NCBI GenBank assembly: GCA_027353395.1
Contig: DAIEHU010000203.1
Span: 1 to 5,399, forward strand
DNA: 5,399 nt
Origin: Desulfobacteraceae bacterium
Lineage (GTDB): Bacteria; Desulfobacterota; Desulfobacteria; Desulfobacterales; Desulfosalsimonadaceae
Direction of reading: 5' to 3'
The position numbers and the translations under genes were made by a program. The notes below the pieces were generated by a model, which was not told the DNA's origin, did no database searches, and saw only the letters and a program-made list of their open reading frames with translations. Shown here piece after piece: positions 1 through 5,399 of this stretch (the first letter of the stretch is position 1; the number at the start of each line of letters is the position of its first letter).

Positions 1-13
1 ACAAAAGGTACGA

Positions 14-100
14 ATGAACACCACTGCATTGTCAGAAGAAGATATTCATCCGTACGCAGGGCAAAAGACTGCTGTGCGGATTTTCAAAAATAACAGATAA
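14..100 (+). other. Unassigned short open frame upstream of the iorA fragment
   Basis: This frame is open from the window's left edge to a TAA at 98-100. An internal ATG at 14-16 would give a 28-residue peptide with an acidic patch (SEEDIH) and a basic end (FKNNR). I do not recognise it. It could be the tail of a gene that starts outside the window, the product of a rearrangement at this junction, or chance. No IorA motif appears in any of the three plus-strand frames of positions 1-75. Its stop codon lies 4 bases before a GTG in the IorA frame, so translational coupling is formally possible. There is no positive evidence that it is expressed. Confidence 0.15.
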
Positions 101-104
101 ACCG

Positions 105-641
105 GTGATTTCCTTTATCGGGGATTCCACGTTTTTTCATTCCGGCATTCCGGGGCTCGTGAACGCGGTGTTTAATAATCATGATATCACCCTGATCATA
201 CTGGATAATCACATCACCGCCATGACCGGCCATCAGCCCCATCCGGGGGTGGACATGAAAGCCATGAATTATGACGGCTACGGCCGGGTCTCCATCGAGG
301 CGGTAGTCCGGGGCATCGGCGTGACGCATGTCAGCGTGATCAAACCCTATAACGTCAAAAAAAGCATCGCCGCGGTAGAAGAAGCCATCGCGCACAAGGG
401 CGTGTCCGTGATCATCGCCCAGCAGGGATGCGTTCTGTTTGAACGGAGTTTGAAAAAACAGAGCGGAAAACCCTTTTTTGTGAGCGACCGGTGCAAAAAT
501 CACCGGAACTGCATCAATGATCTGGGCTGTCCGGCATTTTTTGTGGATGGCGGCAAAGTTCGCATCAATCCGGCCCTGTGTTCCGGCTGTGGGGTCTGCG
601 CCCAGATATGCCCGGAACATGCGATACTGCCTTTAAAATAA
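105..641 (+). CDS. iorA: Indolepyruvate ferredoxin oxidoreductase alpha subunit, C-terminal fragment
   Basis: IorA carries the thiamine diphosphate and iron-sulfur centres of a cytoplasmic enzyme that converts aryl-pyruvates plus CoA to aryl-acetyl-CoA, CO2 and reduced ferredoxin. Seen here: GDSTFFHSG at residues 6-14 and LDNHITAMTGHQPHPG from about residue 50, which together form the diphosphate and magnesium binding part of the TPP domain. Near the end come a ferredoxin-like motif C130-x2-H-x2-C136-x5-C142-P and a complete CxxCxxCxxxCP at 159-170. The full family is about 600 residues, and only about 180-190 are present. Homology appears to begin near position 78 (GFSKITDKPV), before the GTG at 105, which has no good ribosome binding site. 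The same frame has a TGA at 15-17. The gene is therefore 5'-truncated, rearranged, or joined wrongly in assembly. iorB follows closely. Family identity is sure; whether the gene is intact is not. Confidence 0.85.
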   Translation: MISFIGDSTFFHSGIPGLVNAVFNNHDITLIILDNHITAMTGHQPHPGVDMKAMNYDGYGRVSIEAVVRGIGVTHVSVIKPYNVKKSIAAVEEAIAHKGVSVIIAQQGCVLFERSLKKQSGKPFFVSDRCKNHRNCINDLGCPAFFVDGGKVRINPALCSGCGVCAQICPEHAILPLK

Positions 642-654
642 GAATAAAATGAAT

Positions 655-658
655 GGGA
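655..658 (+). promoter_or_regulatory. Ribosome binding site deciding the iorB start
   Basis: GGGA lies 6 bases before the ATG at 665. The earlier in-frame ATG at 653 has only AT-rich sequence upstream and would add four residues (MGNN) before the conserved beta-strand. The site therefore favours 665 as the start. Confidence 0.45.
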
Positions 659-664
659 AATAAT

Positions 665-1279
665 ATGGATATCACACGATTGATCATTGTGGCCGTGGGC
701 GGGCAGGGAAATCTCCTGTCTTCCAGGGTGCTGGGCGAAGCGGCCTGCCGCCTGGATGTGCCGGTTCGGATGAGCGAAATTCACGGCATGGCCCAGCGGG
801 GCGGGGTGGTGGAATCCGCGATGGTTTTCGGGGACGCCCGAAGCACGATTATTTCAGACGGCGAGGCCGATCTGTTTCTGGCCTTTGAGCCCCTGGAAGC
901 ATTGCGGGCCTTGGGCCGGTGCAACGCAAAAACCATCGTCATCACCAATATCTCACCCCTGCCGCCGTTTACCGCGGCCATCGGCAAGGGAAAATATCCG
1001 GACATGGACACGATTAAAGATCTGATCAAATCCAAGGTTGGCCGGTTGATCACCCTGGACGCCCATGCCCTGGCGAAAGAGGCGGGCAATGAATTGTCGG
1101 TGAACATGGTGCTTTTGGGCGCATTGATAGAGACCGGCAGACTGCCCATAACCCCTGAAAGCATCCATGAAGCGATTCGTGAATCAACGAAAAAAACGTT
1201 TGTGGAAACCAATATAAAGGCGTTTGAGCTGGGTCGGGCGGCGGTTCAGATTGGTTCAGCCTACAGCCTAAGCCACTAA
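665..1279 (+). CDS. iorB: Indolepyruvate ferredoxin oxidoreductase beta subunit
   Basis: IorB is the small subunit that pairs with IorA. It belongs to the 2-oxoacid:acceptor oxidoreductase gamma-type fold (Pfam POR family) and carries no cofactor of its own. Visible hallmarks are the N-terminal strand and glycine turn (IIVAVGGQGNLLSSRVLGEAA), the conserved HGMAQRGG loop at about residues 40-47, a DLFLAFEPLEALRAL segment, and the late SVNMVLLGAL helix. The length of 204 residues is close to the family's usual 190-200. I chose ATG 665 over ATG 653 because of the GGGA just before it and because the conserved strand starts at once. It follows iorA by 23 bases, which suggests one transcript. The last 12 bases overlap the end of the convergent decarboxylase gene. 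The subunit looks complete, unlike its partner. Confidence 0.9.
   Translation: MDITRLIIVAVGGQGNLLSSRVLGEAACRLDVPVRMSEIHGMAQRGGVVESAMVFGDARSTIISDGEADLFLAFEPLEALRALGRCNAKTIVITNISPLPPFTAAIGKGKYPDMDTIKDLIKSKVGRLITLDAHALAKEAGNELSVNMVLLGALIETGRLPITPESIHEAIRESTKKTFVETNIKAFELGRAAVQIGSAYSLSH
1268..1279. other. Tail-to-tail overlap of iorB and panP
   Basis: The stop codon of iorB (TAA, 1277-1279) lies inside the panP coding region, and the panP stop (TAG on the minus strand, 1268-1270) lies inside iorB. The overlap is 12 bp. I see no GC-rich hairpin with a T-run on either strand nearby, so transcripts from the two sides may run into each other. Confidence 0.9.
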
Positions 1280-2947
1280 AACCTGTCCTTCCAGCAGCCC
1301 CTTCAAATCCCGCTCAAAAATCCGTTCCTGTTCATCTAAGATTTCACTTAAGATTGACAGGGTGGTCATGGGGTTCATGATGACGCTTCTTAACACCACA
1401 ATGGCGTCGTCCGGGTTGTTGTCGCGCAGCAGGGTGGTGCGGGAGACAAAACTCGTTCCGGCCTCGCGCTGGATTTGTTGAAGCCTCCGGTTGACGGTAT
1501 TGAGTTTTTCGTTGATGATTCGCCGCCGGTCATTATCGGCGGTTTCCAGAAGTTTTTTGGCATGAGGCGGGCAGATCCGGTAGGTCAGGATATTGAGCAC
1601 CGGCGGGGTCATGAGTTCAAAAAGTTCTCTTTTTTTGATTTCCCTGGCAAATGCGGCGGCGGTTTCAATGCCGTGATCAATGAGAAGCGCATACCCTTTC
1701 GCGCCCATGATTTTCAAAGCGCTGTCCAGAATCAGGGAGTTGGCTTCCCTGGAGCCGGACAGGGTTTTAATCCCCAGATCCACGGAACCCATGCGGTTCA
1801 CATAGTTGGAATGGTAGGCGATCACATCCATTGCTGCCGGGTCTTTTAAGTACAGCATGCCGCAACTCATGGGCATGTAAAACTGCTTGTGCCCATCGAT
1901 GGTCACGGAATCCGCGAGACTGATTCCGTTCAGCAGATGCCTGTATTTTTTTGAAAACAGCGTTGGCCCGCCCCAGGCTGCATCCACATGAAAATGGGTG
2001 CCTACCTGGGTGCTGATTTCCGCCAGATCCTCCAGCGGGTCAACAGTGCCGGTTTCCGTGGCCCCGGCAACCCCCACAATGGCCAGAATGCAGGTTTTCG
2101 GCTCTTCGATTTGCAGCCGCCGGATGGTCCGTTTCAGGCAGGACAGATCAACGCGGTTGTTTTTGCAGATATCAATGGGGATGACATTGCTATTGCCGAT
2201 GCCCAGGATGCCGGCGGCTTTTCTTAAGGAATAATGGCCCCTGCGGGAAACCAGAACGACACAGCGGTCAACATCCCAGGCACGGTAGGCGGCAACAAGG
2301 CCATCGGCTTCAATGCCTTTGAAATCCGCTTTCGGCTGGAATTTTGCGTTTCTGGCCATCCACATGGCCGTCAGGTTGGCGGTGGTGCCGCCTTCCACAA
2401 AAACGCCCAGCGTGGTGTCGGCGTTCTGAACATGATGCCGGTAAAATTCTTCCGTGTTATTGTAAATCACCCGGTGAATTTTGGCGATCACCTGCTTTTC
2501 CAGAACCGATACCACTTTGGAGGTTTCCAGCTTCACCACGTTCTGGTTCAAGGCCGAGACGATGGTTTTGAGGTGGACCATAAAAAAGGGAATGGCGCTA
2601 GTCATGTGGCCCACAAAATAAGGGGATGACACATTCACGGCATGGGGGGCGATTTCCTTGATCAGGCAGGTGATTACGTCCGCGAGTTTCTTTTGCGGGT
2701 TGTCATTGATGACGGTATCCGTGAACCGCTCGGACAGGTCTTTCAGGCTGACGGCTTCGGTGATGCCCACATTTTTTTTTAAAAAATCGTTCAGGCCGTA
2801 GAGAATCTGATCCATATATTTGATCAGGGTGGCTCGGGATGCATGGCCTTTCGGGCAGATAAAAACCCGGAACAGACGGTCCCAATCCGCAACCAGGTCG
2901 GAATGCCCCGGATGGGATTGCGTTGTTATGGCGGTTTGTTTGTTCAT
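1268..2947 (-). CDS. panP: PLP-dependent aspartate 1-decarboxylase, PanP type
   Basis: Group II (glutamate decarboxylase-like) pyridoxal-phosphate decarboxylase. PanP proteins make beta-alanine from aspartate for pantothenate and CoA, replacing the pyruvoyl enzyme PanD. Seen with the ATG at 2947 (559 residues): SSPYFVGHMTSAIPFF near 107-122, GTTANLTAMWMARN near 187-200, RGHYSLRKAAGILGIG near 236-251, HVDAAWGG near 320-327 (Asp322 would contact the pyridine nitrogen), and SVTIDGHKQFYMPMSCG with the PLP lysine at about 354. A C-terminal REAGTSFVSRTTL block also matches PanP. The length and this block fit PanP better than the roughly 465-residue GadB. The frame stays open to a TTG at 3049, with another ATG at 2998, but these add a lysine-rich leader that I do not expect in the family. 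No start has a strong ribosome site. Glutamate or cysteine sulfinate decarboxylation cannot be excluded. Confidence 0.85.
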   Translation of the reverse strand: MNKQTAITTQSHPGHSDLVADWDRLFRVFICPKGHASRATLIKYMDQILYGLNDFLKKNVGITEAVSLKDLSERFTDTVINDNPQKKLADVITCLIKEIAPHAVNVSSPYFVGHMTSAIPFFMVHLKTIVSALNQNVVKLETSKVVSVLEKQVIAKIHRVIYNNTEEFYRHHVQNADTTLGVFVEGGTTANLTAMWMARNAKFQPKADFKGIEADGLVAAYRAWDVDRCVVLVSRRGHYSLRKAAGILGIGNSNVIPIDICKNNRVDLSCLKRTIRRLQIEEPKTCILAIVGVAGATETGTVDPLEDLAEISTQVGTHFHVDAAWGGPTLFSKKYRHLLNGISLADSVTIDGHKQFYMPMSCGMLYLKDPAAMDVIAYHSNYVNRMGSVDLGIKTLSGSREANSLILDSALKIMGAKGYALLIDHGIETAAAFAREIKKRELFELMTPPVLNILTYRICPPHAKKLLETADNDRRRIINEKLNTVNRRLQQIQREAGTSFVSRTTLLRDNNPDDAIVVLRSVIMNPMTTLSILSEILDEQERIFERDLKGLLEGQVLVA

Positions 2948-2981
2948 ATTGCGAACCGGTGATGGTTTTATGTGTTGGCCC

Positions 2982-3010
2982 TTTACAAACGCCTTCATCT
3001 TCTTTATTTT
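2982..3010 (+). promoter_or_regulatory. Candidate sigma-70 promoter for the aldehyde dehydrogenase gene cluster
   Basis: TTTACA at 2982-2987 (5 of 6 to the -35 consensus) is followed after 17 bases by TATTTT at 3005-3010 (4 of 6 to the -10 consensus). This predicts a start near 3017 and a leader of about 58 bases ending at the ATG at 3075. The call rests only on a match by eye in AT-rich sequence. Confidence 0.3.
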
Positions 3011-3022
3011 ATAAAACGCTGT

Positions 3023-3033
3023 TTGATCATCAA
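3023..3033. repeat. Perfect 11-bp palindrome, possible operator
   Basis: TTGAT-C-ATCAA is a perfect inverted repeat with a one-base centre. It lies in the divergent region, just downstream of the candidate rightward -10 element. A second small inverted repeat, TTGA-AAAG-TCAA, follows at 3038-3049. Symmetry of this kind is typical of dimeric repressor sites, but short AT-rich palindromes also arise by chance. Confidence 0.3.
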
Positions 3034-3074
3034 TTATTTGAAAAGTCAATCACTCTTCAAACCGGAGAAAAAAA

Positions 3075-4445
3075 ATGACGGAAATTCATGCGGTGCTGAA
3101 AAATCAGCGGGCGTTTTTCAACTCCGGCCAGACAAAAGAAATTTCTTTTCGCATCAAACAGTTGGGGCTGTTGAAACACGCTGTTGTCCAAAACGAAAAT
3201 AAGATTTTAAAAGCCTTGTATCAGGATCTGGGCAAATCACCCTATGAAGCCTATCTGACCGAAGTGGGCATTGTGCGGGAAGAGATCGGGCATATCGCCG
3301 GAAAAGTCAGGGCATGGGCCAGACCCAAACGGGTCCGCACCCCTTTTTATCATTTGCCGGCGGTAAGCCATATCTATCCGGAGCCTTATGGTCTGGCTCT
3401 GATCATATCCCCCTGGAATTATCCGTTTCAATTGGCGGTGGCGCCTCTGGCGGCGGCCATCGCCGCTGGCAATTGTGCCATCATGAAGCCCTCGGAATTT
3501 TCCCCCTATACCTCCCAGGCAATCGCCGATCTGGTTGAATCCATTTTTGACCCGGCCTACATCACGGTGGTGACCGGCGGTGTTGAGGTCAGCACGGCCC
3601 TGCTGGCGGAGAATTTCAATTATATCTTTTTTACGGGCAGCCCTGGGGTGGGAAAAATCGTTATGGCGGCGGCAGCAGCGCATTTAACCCCCGTTACGCT
3701 TGAGCTGGGCGGAAAGAGTCCCTGTATTGTGGAGCCGGACGCCAATCTTGGCGTTGCGGCCCGGCGGATTGTTTCCGGAAAATTCATCAACACGGGCCAG
3801 ACCTGCATCGCGCCGGATTATCTGTTGGTGCACCAGTCGATCAAAGAGCCGCTTGTGGACCGGATGATCCAGTGCATTGAACAATTTTACGGCGTTCCGC
3901 CCATGAACAGCCCAAACTACCCCAAAATCGTCAACCGCCATCATTTTGACCGGCTGATGAGCCTCACAAAAGGCGCGAGAATCATGTACGGCGGGGAATC
4001 GGATTTGGCGCGCCTGACCATTTCCCCCACCCTGCTGGATGTATCGGATATGCCGTTGCCCGTGATGCGGGAGGAAATTTTCGGCCCGATCCTTCCGGTG
4101 CTGGAATATGGAGAACTTAGAGAAGCGATCAACGTTGTTTCCAGCCATCCCAACCCCCTGGCCCTGTATCTGTTTTCGGAAAACCGGCAGACCGTGGACC
4201 GGGTATTGAAACAAATCTCTTTCGGCGGGGGCTGCATCAACGACACCCTGATTCACCTGGCCACCCCGTACATGCCTTTTGGCGGCGTAGGGGGGAGCGG
4301 CATGGGGGGGTATCATGGAAAATTCGGGTTTGACACATTCTCCCACCACAAGAGTGTCATCCAGAAATCCACGCGGGTGGATTTCCCGTTCCGTTACCCG
4401 GCATTCTACAACTATATGAAATTATTAAAAACAATATTACGGTAA
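3075..4445 (+). CDS. Class 3 (fatty/aromatic) aldehyde dehydrogenase
   Basis: NAD(P)-dependent aldehyde dehydrogenase that oxidises medium or long aliphatic or aromatic aldehydes to acids. At 456 residues it has the short form typical of the ALDH3 family. Motifs: SPWNYPFQL at 112-120 (oxyanion Asn115), MKPSE at 137-141 (cofactor binding), FFTGSPGVGK at 185-194 (nucleotide loop), LELGGKSP at 209-216 (general base Glu210), GQTCIAPDY at 241-249 (nucleophile Cys244), EEIFGP at 333-338, and PFGGVGGSGMGGYHGKFGFDTFSH at 401-424, the last being characteristic of class 3. The C-terminus is short and basic (KLLKTILR), with no clear membrane anchor. GGAG at 3064-3067 sits 7 bases before the ATG. All catalytic residues are present. 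The true substrate cannot be read from sequence. A 40-bp gap without a terminator leads to the next gene. Confidence 0.92.
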   Translation: MTEIHAVLKNQRAFFNSGQTKEISFRIKQLGLLKHAVVQNENKILKALYQDLGKSPYEAYLTEVGIVREEIGHIAGKVRAWARPKRVRTPFYHLPAVSHIYPEPYGLALIISPWNYPFQLAVAPLAAAIAAGNCAIMKPSEFSPYTSQAIADLVESIFDPAYITVVTGGVEVSTALLAENFNYIFFTGSPGVGKIVMAAAAAHLTPVTLELGGKSPCIVEPDANLGVAARRIVSGKFINTGQTCIAPDYLLVHQSIKEPLVDRMIQCIEQFYGVPPMNSPNYPKIVNRHHFDRLMSLTKGARIMYGGESDLARLTISPTLLDVSDMPLPVMREEIFGPILPVLEYGELREAINVVSSHPNPLALYLFSENRQTVDRVLKQISFGGGCINDTLIHLATPYMPFGGVGGSGMGGYHGKFGFDTFSHHKSVIQKSTRVDFPFRYPAFYNYMKLLKTILR

Positions 4446-4485
4446 AACACATAACCATACTCTGGCAAGAAAGGAAAAAGAACGA

Positions 4486-5148
4486 ATGAACCTTATTTTA
4501 ACCAAAATCGACGCCATTGACATTCAGGACGCATGGTTTCAGTGTATCGCTGCGATTCTGGATGTCGGGTTTAAATATGAAATTCACCAGGGATCGTTTG
4601 TGGGGCAGACCCGGCTTGAATTTGACCATATCGTGGTGCATATAGGACGGCCGTATTCCGTGCCCTATGATACCATGCTGCCCCAGATACCGGCCCATTT
4701 CAATATCCCCAACCCCGTGGCGAACGGCTATGTCGAACAATATCTGCCCTATTTGATGACCGACCATATCGAGCCCACTGAGCAATACACCTACGGATCC
4801 AGAATTTATCCCCAGATCCCGCACTGGATCGAGGTTTTGAAAAAAACGCCCAATACCAACCAGGCGGTGCTGCAGGTGGCCCGCCATGATGACTACAAGC
4901 TTGAAGACCCGCCCTGCCTGCGCCATATTGACATGCGCATCAAGGACAATGCCCTGATTTTTTATCCGTATTTCCGGTCCTGGGACTTGTGGGGCGGATT
5001 TCCCGCCAATCTGGCGGGCATCGCGGTGCTGCAGAAAACCATGGCCGATGAGATCGGCGTGGAATCCGGTCCCATTGTGGCAAGCTCCAAAGGTCTGCAT
5101 ATCTACGGATATGTAGAGGAGCTGGCCAAGCTCAGGACCGGGAAATAA
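4486..5148 (+). CDS. Archaeal-type thymidylate synthase family protein
   Basis: Thymidylate synthase fold (ThyA superfamily), which methylates C5 of dUMP using a reduced folate or pterin C1 carrier. At 220 residues it matches the short archaeal form rather than the bacterial ThyA of about 264. In order: YTYGSR at 101-106 (the YGxxR region), DPPCLRHIDMRI with the nucleophile Cys144 at 141-152, FRSWDLWGGFPANLAG at 163-178 (phosphate-binding Arg164, Ser165, Asp167, and Asn175 in the position that reads uracil in dUMP enzymes), and GLHIYGYVEELAK at 203-215 (the HxY motif). The usual SRR pair that contacts the phosphate from the other subunit aligns with TNQ at 124-126. The C-terminal folate-closing tail of bacterial ThyA is absent. 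AAGGA at 4471-4475 precedes the ATG by 10 bases. Family membership is well supported; the exact C1 donor or product (methyl or hydroxymethyl) is open. Confidence 0.85.
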   Translation: MNLILTKIDAIDIQDAWFQCIAAILDVGFKYEIHQGSFVGQTRLEFDHIVVHIGRPYSVPYDTMLPQIPAHFNIPNPVANGYVEQYLPYLMTDHIEPTEQYTYGSRIYPQIPHWIEVLKKTPNTNQAVLQVARHDDYKLEDPPCLRHIDMRIKDNALIFYPYFRSWDLWGGFPANLAGIAVLQKTMADEIGVESGPIVASSKGLHIYGYVEELAKLRTGK

Positions 5149-5171
5149 GCTTTAAATAAGGATAAACATCC

Positions 5172-5399
5172 ATGCCGTCCAACCCCATCGAACATATCGG
5201 GCTTGTGGTCAAAGACAGCCGGGCCATGGCCCGCTGGTATGAAGCCGCGCTATGTTTTGTCATCTTGAAATCAGCGGATACAACAAACGGCCATGTGGCA
5301 TTTATCAAATGCAGCCGGACCGGGCTGATTTTTGAACTCATCACCGACCGGAACCTGCTCCCCATCGAAGGGACGCTCACCCATCCCCTTCAGCTTCAT
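5172..5399 (+). CDS. VOC (glyoxalase / methylmalonyl-CoA epimerase) superfamily protein, N-terminal part
   Basis: The gene is cut by the right edge after 76 codons. It starts at an ATG with AAGGA at 5158-5162, 9 bases upstream, and lies 23 bases after the thymidylate synthase stop, so it probably shares that transcript. The start IEHIGLVVKDSRAMARWYEAAL is the classic first strand and helix of a VOC module, with a metal-ligand His at about residue 8. HVAFIKC and LIFELI follow, the Glu being the usual second ligand at the end of the sheet, and HPLQLH at the cut may begin the second module. The order resembles methylmalonyl-CoA epimerase and small VOC proteins of unknown substrate. The superfamily also holds glyoxalase I, ring-cleavage dioxygenases and resistance proteins, so I assign no specific reaction. 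Confidence 0.8.
   Translation, partial: MPSNPIEHIGLVVKDSRAMARWYEAALCFVILKSADTTNGHVAFIKCSRTGLIFELITDRNLLPIEGTLTHPLQLH

Larger units (their letters stand above)
2948..3074. promoter_or_regulatory. Divergent intergenic control region between panP and the aldehyde dehydrogenase gene
   Basis: This region of about 127 bp is clearly richer in A and T than the genes on either side, and both genes read away from it. It must hold the promoters for both directions unless transcription enters from elsewhere. If panP really starts at the ATG at 2998 or the TTG at 3049, most of the region is coding on the minus strand and little space remains for its promoter. That is one more reason to prefer 2947. Confidence 0.6.

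Noticed and set aside
84..620. Long minus-strand open frame opposite iorA
   Set aside because: It is a mirror of a strongly conserved coding region, shows no recognisable motif, and the plus strand carries clear TPP and iron-sulfur motifs.
2234..2629. Plus-strand open frames within panP
   Set aside because: They lie opposite the GTTANLTAMW and neighbouring conserved blocks of the decarboxylase and have no features of their own.
2948..3049. Extended N-terminus of PanP from the TTG at 3049 or the ATG at 2998
   Set aside because: The added residues are lysine-rich and not expected in the family, would occupy most of the divergent promoter region, and have no well-spaced ribosome site. The conserved SDLVADWDRLFRVF start fits the ATG at 2947.
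3684..4349. 221-codon minus-strand open frame inside the aldehyde dehydrogenase gene
   Set aside because: The plus strand holds the catalytic Cys, Glu and class 3 signatures over the same bases. The antisense product has no family features and is explained by codon bias.
4498..5100. 200-codon minus-strand open frame opposite the thymidylate synthase homologue
   Set aside because: The plus strand contains the ordered active-site motifs. The antisense frame has no recognisable domain or ribosome site.
1..5399. CRISPR arrays, insertion sequences, tRNA or rRNA genes, toxin-antitoxin or defence genes
   Set aside because: I saw no regularly spaced repeats, transposase motifs, terminal inverted repeats or RNA gene structures. 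The recognisable genes are all metabolic.

Overview
The window reads as a piece of chromosome from an anaerobic bacterium. The best fit is a sulfate- or sulfur-reducing member of the Desulfobacterota (old Deltaproteobacteria). This is inferred from gene content: a ferredoxin-dependent indolepyruvate oxidoreductase, an archaeal-type thymidylate synthase, a PanP-type decarboxylase and moderately GC-rich coding sequence. No rRNA or other phylogenetic marker is present, so the assignment is not proven.

Layout. From 1 to about 77 there is no recognisable gene. From about 78 to 641 (+) lies the C-terminal part of an IorA subunit: half of its thiamine-diphosphate domain plus a ferredoxin-like tail. 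Its N-terminal two thirds are missing, and an in-frame stop lies at 15-17. The partner iorB follows at 665-1279 (+). A pyridoxal-phosphate decarboxylase of the PanP family lies on the minus strand (1268 to about 2947) and overlaps the end of iorB tail to tail by 12 bp. A divergent, AT-rich control region of about 130 bp (2948-3074) separates it from a rightward set of three genes: a class 3 aldehyde dehydrogenase (3075-4445), a short archaeal-type thymidylate synthase homologue (4486-5148) and a VOC-superfamily gene cut by the right edge (5172-5399).

How the genes may work together. IorA and IorB form one enzyme that oxidatively decarboxylates aryl-pyruvates to aryl-acetyl-CoA and reduces ferredoxin. 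The decarboxylase probably makes beta-alanine for pantothenate and CoA. The aldehyde dehydrogenase, thymidylate synthase and VOC genes are closely spaced on one strand, each with a plausible ribosome binding site, and probably share a transcript. No single pathway obviously joins them.

No mobile element, CRISPR array, tRNA, rRNA or convincing intrinsic terminator was seen. The points most worth a second look are the broken 5' side of iorA, the substitutions in the thymidylate synthase homologue and the Cys-to-His change in the first iron-sulfur motif of IorA. The window looks mainly metabolic, and I see no evidence of a new defence or mobile system.
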